Shown: positions 9,911 to 18,218 of the stretch, in pieces
How the letters are laid out: each line of letters begins with the position of its first letter
Numbering within the stretch: position 1 is the first letter of the stretch
Source: Xanthomonas arboricola pv. populi
Lineage (GTDB): Bacteria; Pseudomonadota; Gammaproteobacteria; Xanthomonadales; Xanthomonadaceae
Reading direction: 5' to 3'
NCBI RefSeq assembly: GCF_002939945.1
Contig: NZ_MDEB01000001.1
Span: forward strand, 124,001 to 188,000
Length of the DNA: 64,000 nucleotides
Position numbers and translations under genes: made by a program
Notes under the pieces: generated by a model
Seen by the model: only the letters and a program-made list of their open reading frames with translations
The model's database searches: none
Told to the model about the DNA's origin: nothing

Positions 9911-11113
9911 TCAGGGAATAGCGACCGGGTACGAGCCCAGCACCTTGATCTGCGCCGAGTGCGCTTCCAGTTCGGCCAGCGCCTGCTTCATCGCCTCGTC
10001 TTCCACGTGGCCGGCCAGGTCGATGAAGAAGCCGTATTCCCACTTGGCCTGATGCGAGGGACGCGACTCGATGCGGTTCATGCTGATGCCATGCCGCGCG
10101 AACGGGCTGAGCACGTCGAACAACGCACCCGGTTTGTCGTGGATGAACACCAGCACCGAGGTGCGGTCATGCCCGGAGGTGGGGAAGATCTGCCGGCCGA
10201 TCACCAGAAAACGCGTGGTGTTGTCGTCGTCGTCTTCGATCGACTTCATGATGACTTTCTTCAAGCCGTACACATGCGCGGCGCTCTCGCCGCCGATTGC
10301 CGCGGCATCTTCGGCATTGCGGGCGCGGCGTGCGCCTTCGGCATTGCTGGAGACAGCGATCTTCTCGACCTTGGGCAGGTGCGAACGCAGCCAACCGGCG
10401 GTCTGCGCAAACGACTGCGAATGCGCATAGATGCGCTCGATGTCTTCCAGCCGGCCGTTGCGCGAGAGCAGGTACTGGTGCACGCGCAGCTCGACTTCGC
10501 CGCAGATTTTCAGATTGGAGGTCAGGAACATGTCCAGGGTGACCTGGATGGTGCCCTGGCCGGAATTTTCCACCGGCACCACGCCGAAATCGGCATTGCC
10601 GGCTTCCACTTCCTGGAAGACTTCCTCGATGGTGGCCATCGGCAGGCCGACTGCCGAACGGCCGAAGTGCTTGAGTACCGCCTGCTGGCTGAAGGTGCCT
10701 TCCGGGCCGAGATAGCCGATCTTCAACGGCTCCTGCTGGGCCAGGCACGCGGACATGATTTCGCGATACACGTGCACCAGCACTTCATCGCTGAGCGGGC
10801 CTTCGTTGCGGTCCACCACCATGCGCAGCACCTGCGCCTCGCGCTCGGGCCGGTAGTAATCCACCGCCGCGGCGAGCTTGCCCTTGGCCTTGCCGACCTG
10901 ATGGGCGAAGTTGGCGCGTTCGGCGATCAACGCCTGGATGGTGCGGTCGATCTCGTCGATCTTGGCGCGCACATCGGCCAGCACCGGCGCCGCCGTGGCC
11001 GGCTTGATCGCGCGCTTGTCTGCAGCGTTGGCCGCAGCCTTGGCGGCGGACCTGCCTGCCGGTTTGGTCTTTCCGCCGGTGGCGGCACTGGGCTTGTTGG
11101 ACTTGGGAGCCAT
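9911..11113 (-). CDS. pheA: Chorismate mutase / prephenate dehydratase (P-protein)
   Basis: A 400-residue bifunctional enzyme that makes phenylpyruvate from chorismate. Domain order: a Lys/Ala-rich, probably disordered leader of about 45 residues; an AroQ chorismate mutase helical domain (VRAKIDEIDRTIQALIAERA); prephenate dehydratase (IGYLGPEGTFSQQAV, then VPVENSGQGTIQVTLD); and a C-terminal ACT domain (VFIHDKPGALFDVL, then ESRPS) for phenylalanine feedback. The start at 11113 has AAGGA upstream; an ATG at 11158 would add 15 basic residues. The leader is longer than in E. coli PheA. It sits between serC and aroA in one operon. Confidence 0.96.
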   Translation of the reverse strand: MAPKSNKPSAATGGKTKPAGRSAAKAAANAADKRAIKPATAAPVLADVRAKIDEIDRTIQALIAERANFAHQVGKAKGKLAAAVDYYRPEREAQVLRMVVDRNEGPLSDEVLVHVYREIMSACLAQQEPLKIGYLGPEGTFSQQAVLKHFGRSAVGLPMATIEEVFQEVEAGNADFGVVPVENSGQGTIQVTLDMFLTSNLKICGEVELRVHQYLLSRNGRLEDIERIYAHSQSFAQTAGWLRSHLPKVEKIAVSSNAEGARRARNAEDAAAIGGESAAHVYGLKKVIMKSIEDDDDNTTRFLVIGRQIFPTSGHDRTSVLVFIHDKPGALFDVLSPFARHGISMNRIESRPSHQAKWEYGFFIDLAGHVEDEAMKQALAELEAHSAQIKVLGSYPVAIP

Positions 11114-11179
11114 CGCTCGGCATTCCTTGAAATTGCGGCGCGTGCGCCTGCGCGGCATGCGCCGCGGTCGAATGAAGAC

Positions 11180-12265
11180 TCAGCCGTGACGCTGCTGGAA
11201 GTCGTGCATGAAGCTCGCCAGCGCCTGCGCACCCGCCACCGGCATCGCGTTGTAGAGCGAAGCGCGGATACCGCCGACCGCCTTGTGCCCCTTCAACGCC
11301 AGCAGGCCGGCCGCCCTGGATTCGCTGACGAACAAGGCATCCAGCTGCTCATCGGCCAGGAAGAACGGGATGTTCATGCGCGAGCGCACCGCAGGGGTGA
11401 CCAGATTGCGGTAGAACCCGCCGGAGCCATCGATCGCGCCATACACCAGCGCGGCCTTTTCGGCGTTGCGGCGGGCGAACTCTTCCACCCCGCCCTGCTC
11501 CAGCATCCACTTCACAGTGAGTCCAAGCAGATACCAGTTCCAGGTCGGCGGTGTGTTGAGCATCGAATCGCGGGCAGCATGCGAGGCGTAATTGAAGATG
11601 TCCGCGCGCGGCTGACCGGTGCGTTCGAGCAGGTCGCGCCGCACGATCAGTACCGAGATACCGACCGGGCCCAGATTCTTCTGCGCGCCGGCATAGATCA
11701 GCCCGTAGCGGGACACATCCAGCGGTTCGGAGGCGATCGACGAACTGAAATCGGCAAACAGCGGCAACGTGCCCACCGCCGGCGTATCGCGGAATTCGAC
11801 GCCGTGGATGGTCTCGTTGGCGGTGATGTGTACGTAGGCCGAGTGCGGTGACAAGGTCCAGCTGGCCACCGGCGGAATGTCGGTGAAGCCGCCCGCCTGG
11901 CCGTCTGCGGCGATGCGCGCATCCACATAGGTGGCCGCCTGCTTGATCGCGGTCTTGCCCCAGTGGCCGGTGATCACGTAGTCGGCGGCCTGGCCGGGTG
12001 CGGCGAAATTCAGCGGCAGCAGCGCCTGGATGGTCGTGGCGCCACCGGCGGTGAACAGCACCGCGTACTCGTCGGGAATCGACAACAGGGTGCGCAGATC
12101 GGCTTCCGCCGCGGCCGCCACGGCCATGAAATCGGCGCTGCGGTGGCTGATTTCCACGATCGAGGCGCCGACGCCGTTCCATTCGATCATCTCTTCCTGC
12201 GCCTGGCGCAGGACCGATTCCGGCAATGTCGCAGGGCCGGCACTGAAATTGAACGCGCGTGTCAT
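11180..12265 (-). CDS. serC: Phosphoserine aminotransferase
   Basis: A 361-residue PLP enzyme of fold type I that makes O-phosphoserine from 3-phosphohydroxypyruvate and also acts in PLP synthesis. It opens [15 protein letters not shown], the family's N-terminal signature. The PLP lysine lies in [13 protein letters not shown]. Length matches the family. It is the first gene of serC-pheA-aroA with a 66-nt gap to pheA, an arrangement known from other gammaproteobacteria. It is divergent from msrP across 178 nt. Confidence 0.98.
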   Translation of the reverse strand: MTRAFNFSAGPATLPESVLRQAQEEMIEWNGVGASIVEISHRSADFMAVAAAAEADLRTLLSIPDEYAVLFTAGGATTIQALLPLNFAAPGQAADYVITGHWGKTAIKQAATYVDARIAADGQAGGFTDIPPVASWTLSPHSAYVHITANETIHGVEFRDTPAVGTLPLFADFSSSIASEPLDVSRYGLIYAGAQKNLGPVGISVLIVRRDLLERTGQPRADIFNYASHAARDSMLNTPPTWNWYLLGLTVKWMLEQGGVEEFARRNAEKAALVYGAIDGSGGFYRNLVTPAVRSRMNIPFFLADEQLDALFVSESRAAGLLALKGHKAVGGIRASLYNAMPVAGAQALASFMHDFQQRHG

Positions 12266-12443
12266 GGCACACCTTGTCGAGCTAGCCTTCTAGTATGCCG
12301 CAGCGCACCGGCCTTGGCAGCGCTGCAGAAAAGTTGCATGTGCATCCTTCTCACCCGCATCGACGTATGGTTCGCGTAGGCCATCGGCAGCGCCATCACC
12401 GTGGTCCGTTATTCTCATCAGCAGCAACTGTCAGGAGCGAGCC

Positions 12444-13412
12444 ATGTCCCTTCGCGATGCCTTGAAGACGCCGTCCGGCGAGATCACCGATGAGGCCGTC
12501 TACCGCGACCGACGCCGGCTGCTGCAGCTGTTTGCGCTGACCCCGGCGCTGGGCGTGGCCGGCTGCGCCGAGGCCGATCCGCCGCCTCCGCCCAAGACCG
12601 TGGTGACGCCGGCGCAGGCGCGCAGCGGCTTCCGTACCGCCGAGGAACTGACCCGGCTGGAAGACGTCACCAGCTACAACAATTTCTACGAATTCGGCAC
12701 CGACAAGACCGACCCGTCCAAGGCCGCCAAGACCCTGAAGCTGTCGCCGTGGTCGGTGAAGGTCGGCGGCGAGTGCGAAAAGCCCGGTAGCCTGTCGCTG
12801 GACGAGTTGCTCAAGGGCGTCAGCGCAGAAGAACGCATCTACCGGCTGCGCTGCGTGGAAGGCTGGTCGATGGTGATCCCGTGGACGGGCGTGCCGCTGG
12901 GCGAGGTGCTCAAGCGCTTCGCGCCGACCTCCAAGGCCAAGTACGTGGCGTTCACCACGCTGGCCGATCCGCAGCAGATGCCGGGTGTGCGCTACCGCTC
13001 GATCAACTGGCCGTATCGGGAGGGCCTGCGCATCGACGAAGCGATGCATCCGCTGACCCTGCTGGCCACCGGCCTGTACGGCAAGCCGCTGCCGCAGCAG
13101 AACGGCGCGCCGCTGCGGCTGGTGGTGCCATGGAAGTACGGCTTCAAGAGCATCAAGTCGATCGTGGAAATCCGCTTTGTCGAGAAGATGCCCGAGACCG
13201 CGTGGCACGATCTGCAGCCCTCCGAGTACGGCTTCTTTTCCAACGTCAATCCGGCGGTGGATCACCCACGCTGGAGCCAGAAGACCGAGCGCCGGATCGC
13301 CGGCACCGCCAGCAAGCTGTTCGCCGAGCGCATCGCGACCAAGCCGTTCAACGGCTACGCGGATCAGGTCGCCTCGCTGTACGCGGGGATGGATCTGAAG
13401 AAGTGGTTCTAG
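12444..13412 (+). CDS. msrP: Protein-methionine-sulfoxide reductase catalytic subunit MsrP
   Basis: A 322-residue periplasmic molybdopterin enzyme that reduces methionine sulfoxide in oxidised envelope proteins. A Tat-type leader ([15 protein letters not shown]) precedes the sulfite-oxidase-fold domain; the Mo-ligand Cys is in [15 protein letters not shown]. The leader ends GVAGC, which also fits a lipoprotein box, so the mature protein could be lipid-anchored. AGGAGCG lies just before the ATG. Its membrane partner msrQ follows after 152 nt containing a large palindrome. Confidence 0.96.
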   Translation: MSLRDALKTPSGEITDEAVYRDRRRLLQLFALTPALGVAGCAEADPPPPPKTVVTPAQARSGFRTAEELTRLEDVTSYNNFYEFGTDKTDPSKAAKTLKLSPWSVKVGGECEKPGSLSLDELLKGVSAEERIYRLRCVEGWSMVIPWTGVPLGEVLKRFAPTSKAKYVAFTTLADPQQMPGVRYRSINWPYREGLRIDEAMHPLTLLATGLYGKPLPQQNGAPLRLVVPWKYGFKSIKSIVEIRFVEKMPETAWHDLQPSEYGFFSNVNPAVDHPRWSQKTERRIAGTASKLFAERIATKPFNGYADQVASLYAGMDLKKWF

Positions 13413-13441
13413 GCCGCAAACACTCTGATATCGCCCTGTCG

Positions 13442-13505
13442 TAGGAGCGCACCCGGGCGCGACGGGCATTACCAGCAAAGCCCGTCGCGCCCGGGTGCGC
13501 TCCTA
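13442..13505. repeat. 26-bp perfect palindrome (REP-like element)
   Basis: TAGGAGCGCACCCGGGCGCG... (13442-13467) is exactly complementary to 13480-13505 with a 12-nt loop. This GC-rich 'TAGGAGCGCACCCGGGCGCGAC' type is, as I recall, scattered in xanthomonad intergenic regions. It separates msrP from msrQ, so it could stabilise the msrP mRNA end or reduce read-through into msrQ. Confidence 0.85.
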
Positions 13506-13564
13506 TGTTTCATGTCCGCGCGCGCTTCATGCCCGCGCGGCATCGCTTCCTTCTTCGAGATCGC

Positions 13565-14221
13565 ATGGCCAAGACGTCCGCATCCCTGATCGCCGCCAAG
13601 ACCCTGGTGCATGTCGCCGCGCTGACGCCGATCGCATTGCTCGGCTGGCAGTTCTGGCAGGTATGGCAAACCGGCAGCGACGCGCTGGGCGCCGATCCGG
13701 TGGCCGAGATCGAGCACCGCACCGGGCTGTGGGCGCTGCGCTTGCTGTTGATCACCCTGGCGATCACGCCGCTGCGCCAGCTCACCGGCCAGGCGACGCT
13801 GATCCGCTTCCGGCGCATGCTCGGGCTGTATGCGTTCTTCTACGCCAGCGTGCATCTGGCGGCGTACCTGAGCCTGGATCTGCGCGGCTTCTGGACGCAG
13901 ATCTTCGAGGAGATCCTCAAGCGTCCCTACATCACGGTCGGCTTTGCGGCATGGCTGCTGCTGGTGCCGCTGGCGATCACCTCCACCCAGGGCTGGATGC
14001 GTCGACTCAAGCGCAACTGGGGCCGGCTGCACATGCTGATCTACCCGATCGGGCTGCTGGCGGTGCTGCACTTCTGGTGGCTGGTGAAATCCGACATCCG
14101 CGAACCGGCGCTGTATGCCGGCATTCTGGCAGTGCTGCTGGGCTGGCGGATCTGGAAAAAACTCAGCGCGCGCCGAACCACAGCAAGGCGCTCAACGCCG
14201 CCGCCAGCAACACCGCGCTGA
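13565..14221 (+). CDS. msrQ: Haem-binding membrane subunit MsrQ
   Basis: A 218-residue inner-membrane b-type haemoprotein that passes electrons to MsrP. About six hydrophobic helices are visible, with conserved His residues in EHRTGLWALR, ASVHLAAYLSL and RLHMLIYPIGLLAVLHFWW, as in the ferric-reductase-like family. ATG 13565 was chosen; an upstream ATG at 13505 would begin in the palindrome. The last 20 residues (basic, Pro-rich) are encoded in DNA that also encodes the FHA protein's membrane tail on the other strand. Confidence 0.94.
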   Translation: MAKTSASLIAAKTLVHVAALTPIALLGWQFWQVWQTGSDALGADPVAEIEHRTGLWALRLLLITLAITPLRQLTGQATLIRFRRMLGLYAFFYASVHLAAYLSLDLRGFWTQIFEEILKRPYITVGFAAWLLLVPLAITSTQGWMRRLKRNWGRLHMLIYPIGLLAVLHFWWLVKSDIREPALYAGILAVLLGWRIWKKLSARRTTARRSTPPPATPR

Positions 14222-14972
14222 GCAGCAGCCATGGCCAGCGCGCGACCTTGACCGGCACACGCGCCGGTTCGCCGGGCGGGCGTGGTGGCGGCAACGGCTC
14301 CGATTCGGGGATGTCCCAGGTGGTGCCGTGATGGGTGCGCGGCACTTCGACGACAAAGCGGTGGCGCGCATCGAACACGACCTGGTCGCCGGCCTGCAGC
14401 CAACCGTCGCGCACCTGCACGCCGTTGATCCAGCTGCCTTCTTCCGAGCCCAGATCGCGGATCAGCACGCGGTCGCCGTGACGTTCCAGACGCGCATGCT
14501 GCGCCGCGAAGGCCGGGTCGTCGATGACGATGTCCGCAGCCGGGTCGCTGCCGACCAGGCGTGAGCGGTCCAATGTGAAGCTGCGCCCGTGATGGCGGCC
14601 GCCCAGCCCGCGCAACAGCAGGCAGACCTCGCTCAGGCCGGCATCGTCGTCTGGAACATCGTTGGCCGGCGCGCTCGACGGCGCACTGCGCAGCAGCATC
14701 TCCACGCCGTCGGCGTAGATCGCATCGCCGGGGCGCAGCAGCGCCATGCGCCGCACCGGACGTCCGTTGACGTGGATGCCGCGGATCCCGTTGGCCACCT
14801 GCAGCCACAGCCCGCGCTGGTCCAGGCAGAACTGCGCCAACAGCAGCGCACCCTGCGCATCGGCAACCACCCGCACGCTGCCGGAGGCATGACGGACGAT
14901 CCGGTGGACGCCGGGTTTGAGGGAATGATCCGGCTGCTGCCGGTGGGTGAAATGAACTTGCAGATCGCGCAC
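14163..14972 (-). CDS. Tail-anchored FHA-domain protein
   Basis: A 269-residue protein with a FHA domain, a module that binds phosphothreonine. The first half has a weaker FHA-like segment (about 15-90, with VNGRPVRRMALLRPGDAI). The second, clear FHA domain spans about 128-200: LVGSDPAADIVIDD, QHARLERHGDRVLIRDLGS and GSWINGVQV. After a Pro-rich linker, one hydrophobic helix (WPWLLLSAVLLAAALSALLW) ends the protein, so the FHA domains should face the cytoplasm. GTG 14972 was chosen because upstream frame content is non-protein-like. No kinase gene is adjacent. The 3' end overlaps msrQ by 59 nt. Confidence 0.85.
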   Translation of the reverse strand: MRDLQVHFTHRQQPDHSLKPGVHRIVRHASGSVRVVADAQGALLLAQFCLDQRGLWLQVANGIRGIHVNGRPVRRMALLRPGDAIYADGVEMLLRSAPSSAPANDVPDDDAGLSEVCLLLRGLGGRHHGRSFTLDRSRLVGSDPAADIVIDDPAFAAQHARLERHGDRVLIRDLGSEEGSWINGVQVRDGWLQAGDQVVFDARHRFVVEVPRTHHGTTWDIPESEPLPPPRPPGEPARVPVKVARWPWLLLSAVLLAAALSALLWFGAR

Positions 14973-15146
14973 CCGCCGCAGCCTAGCAGGTTTGTCCCGC
15001 GCAGCGGCCAACAACGTGACCGGCGTCCAGCCGACGCATGCACAGTGCCGACGCGTCGTTGCTGCGCGGCCATGCGCGCGCCGCACTTGGAGCCTGGCCC
15101 GCGCATGCGCACAATGCGCGCTCCTTTCGTCTTTCCCATGGAACCC

Positions 15147-15422
15147 ATGTCCAGCATCGATATCCGCCACGACCATGCCTTGTCGCCGGCCCAGGCCCGC
15201 GCAGCGATCGACGCGGCGGCGCGCAAGTTGACCGATCGCTACGGCGTCGCCTCGCATTGGGAAGGCGATACCTTGCGCATCGCACGTGCCGGCGTGGATG
15301 GGGCGATCGCCCTGCTGCCGCAGCAGGTCCATGTCACCGCCGAGCTCGGCTTCCTGTTGTCGGCGATGCAGCCGATGGTGGAATCGGAGATCCGTCGCCT
15401 GCTGGCCGAAAAACTCGCCTGA
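15147..15422 (+). CDS. Polyhydroxyalkanoic acid system family protein
   Basis: A 91-residue protein of the small family found beside phasin genes (putative PHA granule-region protein). It opens SIDIRHDHALSPAQARAAID and carries LTDRYGVASHWEGDTLRI, both typical. Its biochemical role is not established. An ATG nine bases upstream (15138) is also possible; neither has a strong ribosome site. A phasin gene follows 183 nt later on the same strand, in line with a granule function. Confidence 0.8.
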   Translation: MSSIDIRHDHALSPAQARAAIDAAARKLTDRYGVASHWEGDTLRIARAGVDGAIALLPQQVHVTAELGFLLSAMQPMVESEIRRLLAEKLA

Positions 15423-15605
15423 GCCTGCGGTGTCGTTGGTGCGGGCCTGATCGCGCGGTTTGGATTTGACCGCGCCAGTGCTTCAGCCACAAGTCACCCG
15501 CGTGGCTCATCGCAGGGGGATGCTCTGGGGGTGCTTCACCTGCTCGATGCAGTGCCGGGACTAGGGTGAAGGCCACGTCACTTTGGCAACCCACAGGAGC
15601 ATTCC

Positions 15606-16160
15606 ATGACGACCGGATACGATCAGAACGGCAAGCGCGACGATGCAGCACACGGCTTCCAGGCGCAGGCGGAACAGATTTCGCGCCGGCTCGGCGAATC
15701 GGCGCAGACGGTGTGGCTGGCCGGGCTCGGTGCACTGGGACGGGTGCAGAGCGAGGGTGGCAAGTTGTTCGATTCGCTGGTGCGCGAAGGCGCAGCCTAC
15801 GAGCGCAGCGGCCAGCGCAAGGCGGCCGAAAGTGTCGATGAGCTGCGCGAGGAGGTGGAAACGCAATTCGAGCAGGCACGCGACACTGCAGTTCGCGGCT
15901 GGGACAAGCTGGGCAAGGCCTTCGACGAACGCGTCAAGGGCGTGCTGCGTACGCTCAACATCCCCGAGCAGGACGAACTGGAGAACCTGCGTCGCGAGGT
16001 GGAATCGCTGAAGGCCCAGGTGCGCGCCAATACCGCCGCGACCAAGCGCGCCAACCGCACCGCCAATCAGGCAGCGCAGGCCGCCAGCAGTGACACCACC
16101 GGCGCAGGCTCGGCCGGCAGCAGCTCCAGTCCAAGCAGCACCGCGTTCGATGGTGAATAA
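15606..16160 (+). CDS. Phasin-family granule-associated protein
   Basis: A 184-residue amphipathic, helical protein. The N-terminal half matches the PhaF/PhaI phasin family (TVWLAGLGALGRVQSEGGKLFDSLVREG) and should coat polyhydroxyalkanoate granules. The middle is heptad-rich (ELENLRREVESLKAQV), suggesting oligomerisation. The tail is Ala/Ser-rich and mildly basic but lacks the long AAKP repeats of DNA-binding PhaF. CAGGAG sits before the ATG. A hairpin lies about 50 nt downstream. Confidence 0.9.
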   Translation: MTTGYDQNGKRDDAAHGFQAQAEQISRRLGESAQTVWLAGLGALGRVQSEGGKLFDSLVREGAAYERSGQRKAAESVDELREEVETQFEQARDTAVRGWDKLGKAFDERVKGVLRTLNIPEQDELENLRREVESLKAQVRANTAATKRANRTANQAAQAASSDTTGAGSAGSSSSPSSTAFDGE

Positions 16161-16210
16161 ACCAGCCGGGTAATGTTGCAAAGCAACATGATTTTATAGA
16201 CAATCGGGAA

Positions 16211-16278
16211 GGACCCGCCAGTCCTGTAATACGAAGTCCGTTTGCTCCCCTCCCCTCACGGCTTCGGACTGGCGGGTC
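16211..16278 (+). terminator. Long-loop hairpin after phasin gene
   Basis: GACCCGCCAGTCC (16212-16224) pairs perfectly with GGACTGGCGGGTC (16266-16278) around a 41-nt loop, followed by TTTCGC. It may be the phasin terminator, but the loop is long and pyrimidine-rich (CTCCCCTCCCCTC), so a small RNA 3' end is an alternative. The rest of 16161-16392 holds no gene. Confidence 0.55.
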
Positions 16279-16392
16279 TTTCGCTATCTGGATCACGGCT
16301 CGTGTTATCGCCGCCCGCGATCCATTGACGGATCTGCCGCGAAGGATTCTTCTAGGCGCACCGCTTCGTCATACGCGCCATCCCTTCGCTCG

Positions 16393-17400
16393 ATGCTCAT
16401 GCCTTCCTGGATCGTGGCGCTTGTGGCTTCCCTGCTGCTCTGGCTGGCGGTGTGCGTCTATGTGTGGCTGGTGCGCCGCCGTGCCAACGAAGCCAGCGAA
16501 GGCATAAGTGCGTTGGCGGGCATGCACTGGCGCGACTTTTCCGCCGTGGTGCTGCGCATGCTGCAGGATCAACGCGGCTGGCACCCCACCCAGCTGCCGC
16601 AGGACGGCCTGCCGACGACCGACTTCATGATGCAGACCGAGCAAGGCACGCGCCTGGTGGCCTGCAAGCACGGGCGCGGGTACCGCATCGGCGTGGCAGC
16701 GGTGAACGAGCTGGGCGCAATGGCGCGGCTGGCCGGCGCAGGCGGCGGCGTGATGGTGACCGAGGGCCGCATGGAGCGCGAAGGCTTGGCGGCCGCCAAG
16801 AGGCAGTCCATCGAAGTGCTGGATGGCGTGCGCCTGTGGCCCTTGCTCAAACCGTATCTGCCGGGCGATGTGGAAACCGGCGTGGTCGGCATGGCACGCC
16901 GTCGCGCCATCCGTCACAGCGTCATTGCCGGTGCAGCGCTGGCGACCCTGGCGCTGGTTGCTGTGCTGGCATTGCAGCCGGCGGAGCCGCCTTCGCCAAT
17001 GCAGCAACCAGCTGCCGTAGTGGCAACGTCGCGCGTTGCCGCAGCGGTCGCTGTGACACCGGCAGCGCAGGGCACAACTTCGCAGCAGGCGGCGCGGCCG
17101 ACAGCCGCGCCACCCGCATCGATGCCACTGACAGGCGGTGCCGAACCGGATGCCGCGACCATGCAGGGCTTTCAACGCGAGGTTTCAAAGGCACTGGCAC
17201 AGACGCCCGGCCTGGTGCGCGGCATCTGGATCACCCAGGCAACGCTGGCGGTGGATCGCTCGGTTGACGATGCTGCGGCGTGGCCGTTGATCTGCCGCGA
17301 ACTGCAGCGCTACCCGTACCTGCGCACCGTGCGTGTGCAACTCAATCCACGCCCCGGCGTGGACGAACCGGTGCACTGGCGGCAGTGCACGACGATCTGA
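16393..17400 (+). CDS. Membrane-anchored Mrr-like restriction-endonuclease-fold protein
   Basis: A 335-residue protein with an N-terminal membrane helix (about 7-27), a domain resembling the Mrr-type PD-(D/E)xK fold (about 42-160: GMHWRDFSAVVLRMLQDQRG, DGLPTTDFMM, LVACKHG, GGVMVTEG), a second membrane helix (about 175-195), an Ala/Pro/Thr-rich linker and a small C-terminal domain with two Cys. Active Mrr enzymes have Q/E-x-K where this one has ACK, so cleavage is doubtful. Such membrane-linked versions occur in several proteobacteria without methylase partners, and none is here. An ATG at 16399 is an alternative start. Function unknown. Confidence 0.7.
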   Translation: MLMPSWIVALVASLLLWLAVCVYVWLVRRRANEASEGISALAGMHWRDFSAVVLRMLQDQRGWHPTQLPQDGLPTTDFMMQTEQGTRLVACKHGRGYRIGVAAVNELGAMARLAGAGGGVMVTEGRMEREGLAAAKRQSIEVLDGVRLWPLLKPYLPGDVETGVVGMARRRAIRHSVIAGAALATLALVAVLALQPAEPPSPMQQPAAVVATSRVAAAVAVTPAAQGTTSQQAARPTAAPPASMPLTGGAEPDAATMQGFQREVSKALAQTPGLVRGIWITQATLAVDRSVDDAAAWPLICRELQRYPYLRTVRVQLNPRPGVDEPVHWRQCTTI

Positions 17401-17440
17401 TTCACGCATCGCCCCATGCGCTGCGCGCGGCGTTTGAGAG

Positions 17441-18214
17441 TCAGCGCATTCCCGGCGCGAACCGCGCCACCAGGTCGTAGGATCCGCCCAGGAACAACTG
17501 ACGCACGTAGGTAACCGGCTGGTCGCCGCGCCAGGTGTGGCGATCGATGACCAGACAGGCCGCGCCATCGTCCACCCGCAGGCGTTCGGCTTGCGCGGCG
17601 TCCGCACTGACGGCGCTGATGCGGTGCTCGGCGCGCGTCCACGGCACGTTGCGCAACAACCAACTGCCCGGTGACACGTCGGTGAACGGCTGCAGCAGTG
17701 CCTCGGGCACGGTGGTGATGTCGATCACCCGCTGTTCCAGCGCGAACGGACTGCCGTCTGCCAGGTGCACGCTTTCCAGCGCCAGCACCTTGCCGCTGCT
17801 GCCCAGCACACGCTCCTGTGGCACGCGCAGGCGCAGGTTGCGCAGTCGCCGCGACAACAACGAGAACTGATAGACGTGGCCGCGCGTGGTCATTTCCACT
17901 TCGATGTCGGGAATCGACAACGCGGCCTGCTCCAGATGCGGATGCGGCCGCGCCACGAACGAGCCGGTGCGGCGGCGGCGTTCGATCATGCCGGCGTCGG
18001 CGAGCAGGCCGAGCACCTTGTTCACGGTCATGCGCGAGCAGCCGTATTGCGCCATCAGTTCGTGTTCGGGCGGCACGCGGTGACCGGGCGGCCAGTCGCC
18101 ACTGTGGATGCGGCGTTCCAGATCCTGCCGGATGCGTTGGTGCAGGGTGCCGGGCGCGGCGATGGGGGGGGCGGTCAAAGCAGGTCTCCGGTCAGACCCG
18201 CATTGTGCGCGCAT
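17441..18214 (-). CDS. hutC: Histidine utilisation repressor HutC (GntR family)
   Basis: A 257-residue HutC-subfamily GntR regulator. The winged helix DNA-binding domain (about 20-90) has [21 protein letters not shown] and [19 protein letters not shown]. The UTRA effector domain follows, with FALEQRVI and the [19 protein letters not shown] block. HutC represses hut genes and is released by urocanate in characterised relatives. The start is 4 nt after the hutF stop, so hutF and hutC are co-transcribed. A TTG start at 18178 is possible. A TGTATATACA palindrome in the divergent hut promoter region is the likely operator, implying autoregulation. Confidence 0.95.
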   Translation of the reverse strand: MRAQCGSDRRPALTAPPIAAPGTLHQRIRQDLERRIHSGDWPPGHRVPPEHELMAQYGCSRMTVNKVLGLLADAGMIERRRRTGSFVARPHPHLEQAALSIPDIEVEMTTRGHVYQFSLLSRRLRNLRLRVPQERVLGSSGKVLALESVHLADGSPFALEQRVIDITTVPEALLQPFTDVSPGSWLLRNVPWTRAEHRISAVSADAAQAERLRVDDGAACLVIDRHTWRGDQPVTYVRQLFLGGSYDLVARFAPGMR

Positions 18215-18218
18215 CCGC

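Noticed and set aside
9554..11851. A 765-codon open frame antisense to aroA, pheA and serC
   Set aside because: It crosses three well-supported genes and their gaps and has no recognisable domain.
13442..13505. Rho-independent terminator between msrP and msrQ
   Set aside because: The arms are far longer than usual, no U-run follows, and msrQ needs expression with msrP; a dispersed palindrome fits better.
16393..17400. A functional restriction system
   Set aside because: There is no methylase or specificity gene nearby and the active-site (Q/E)xK is replaced by ACK.
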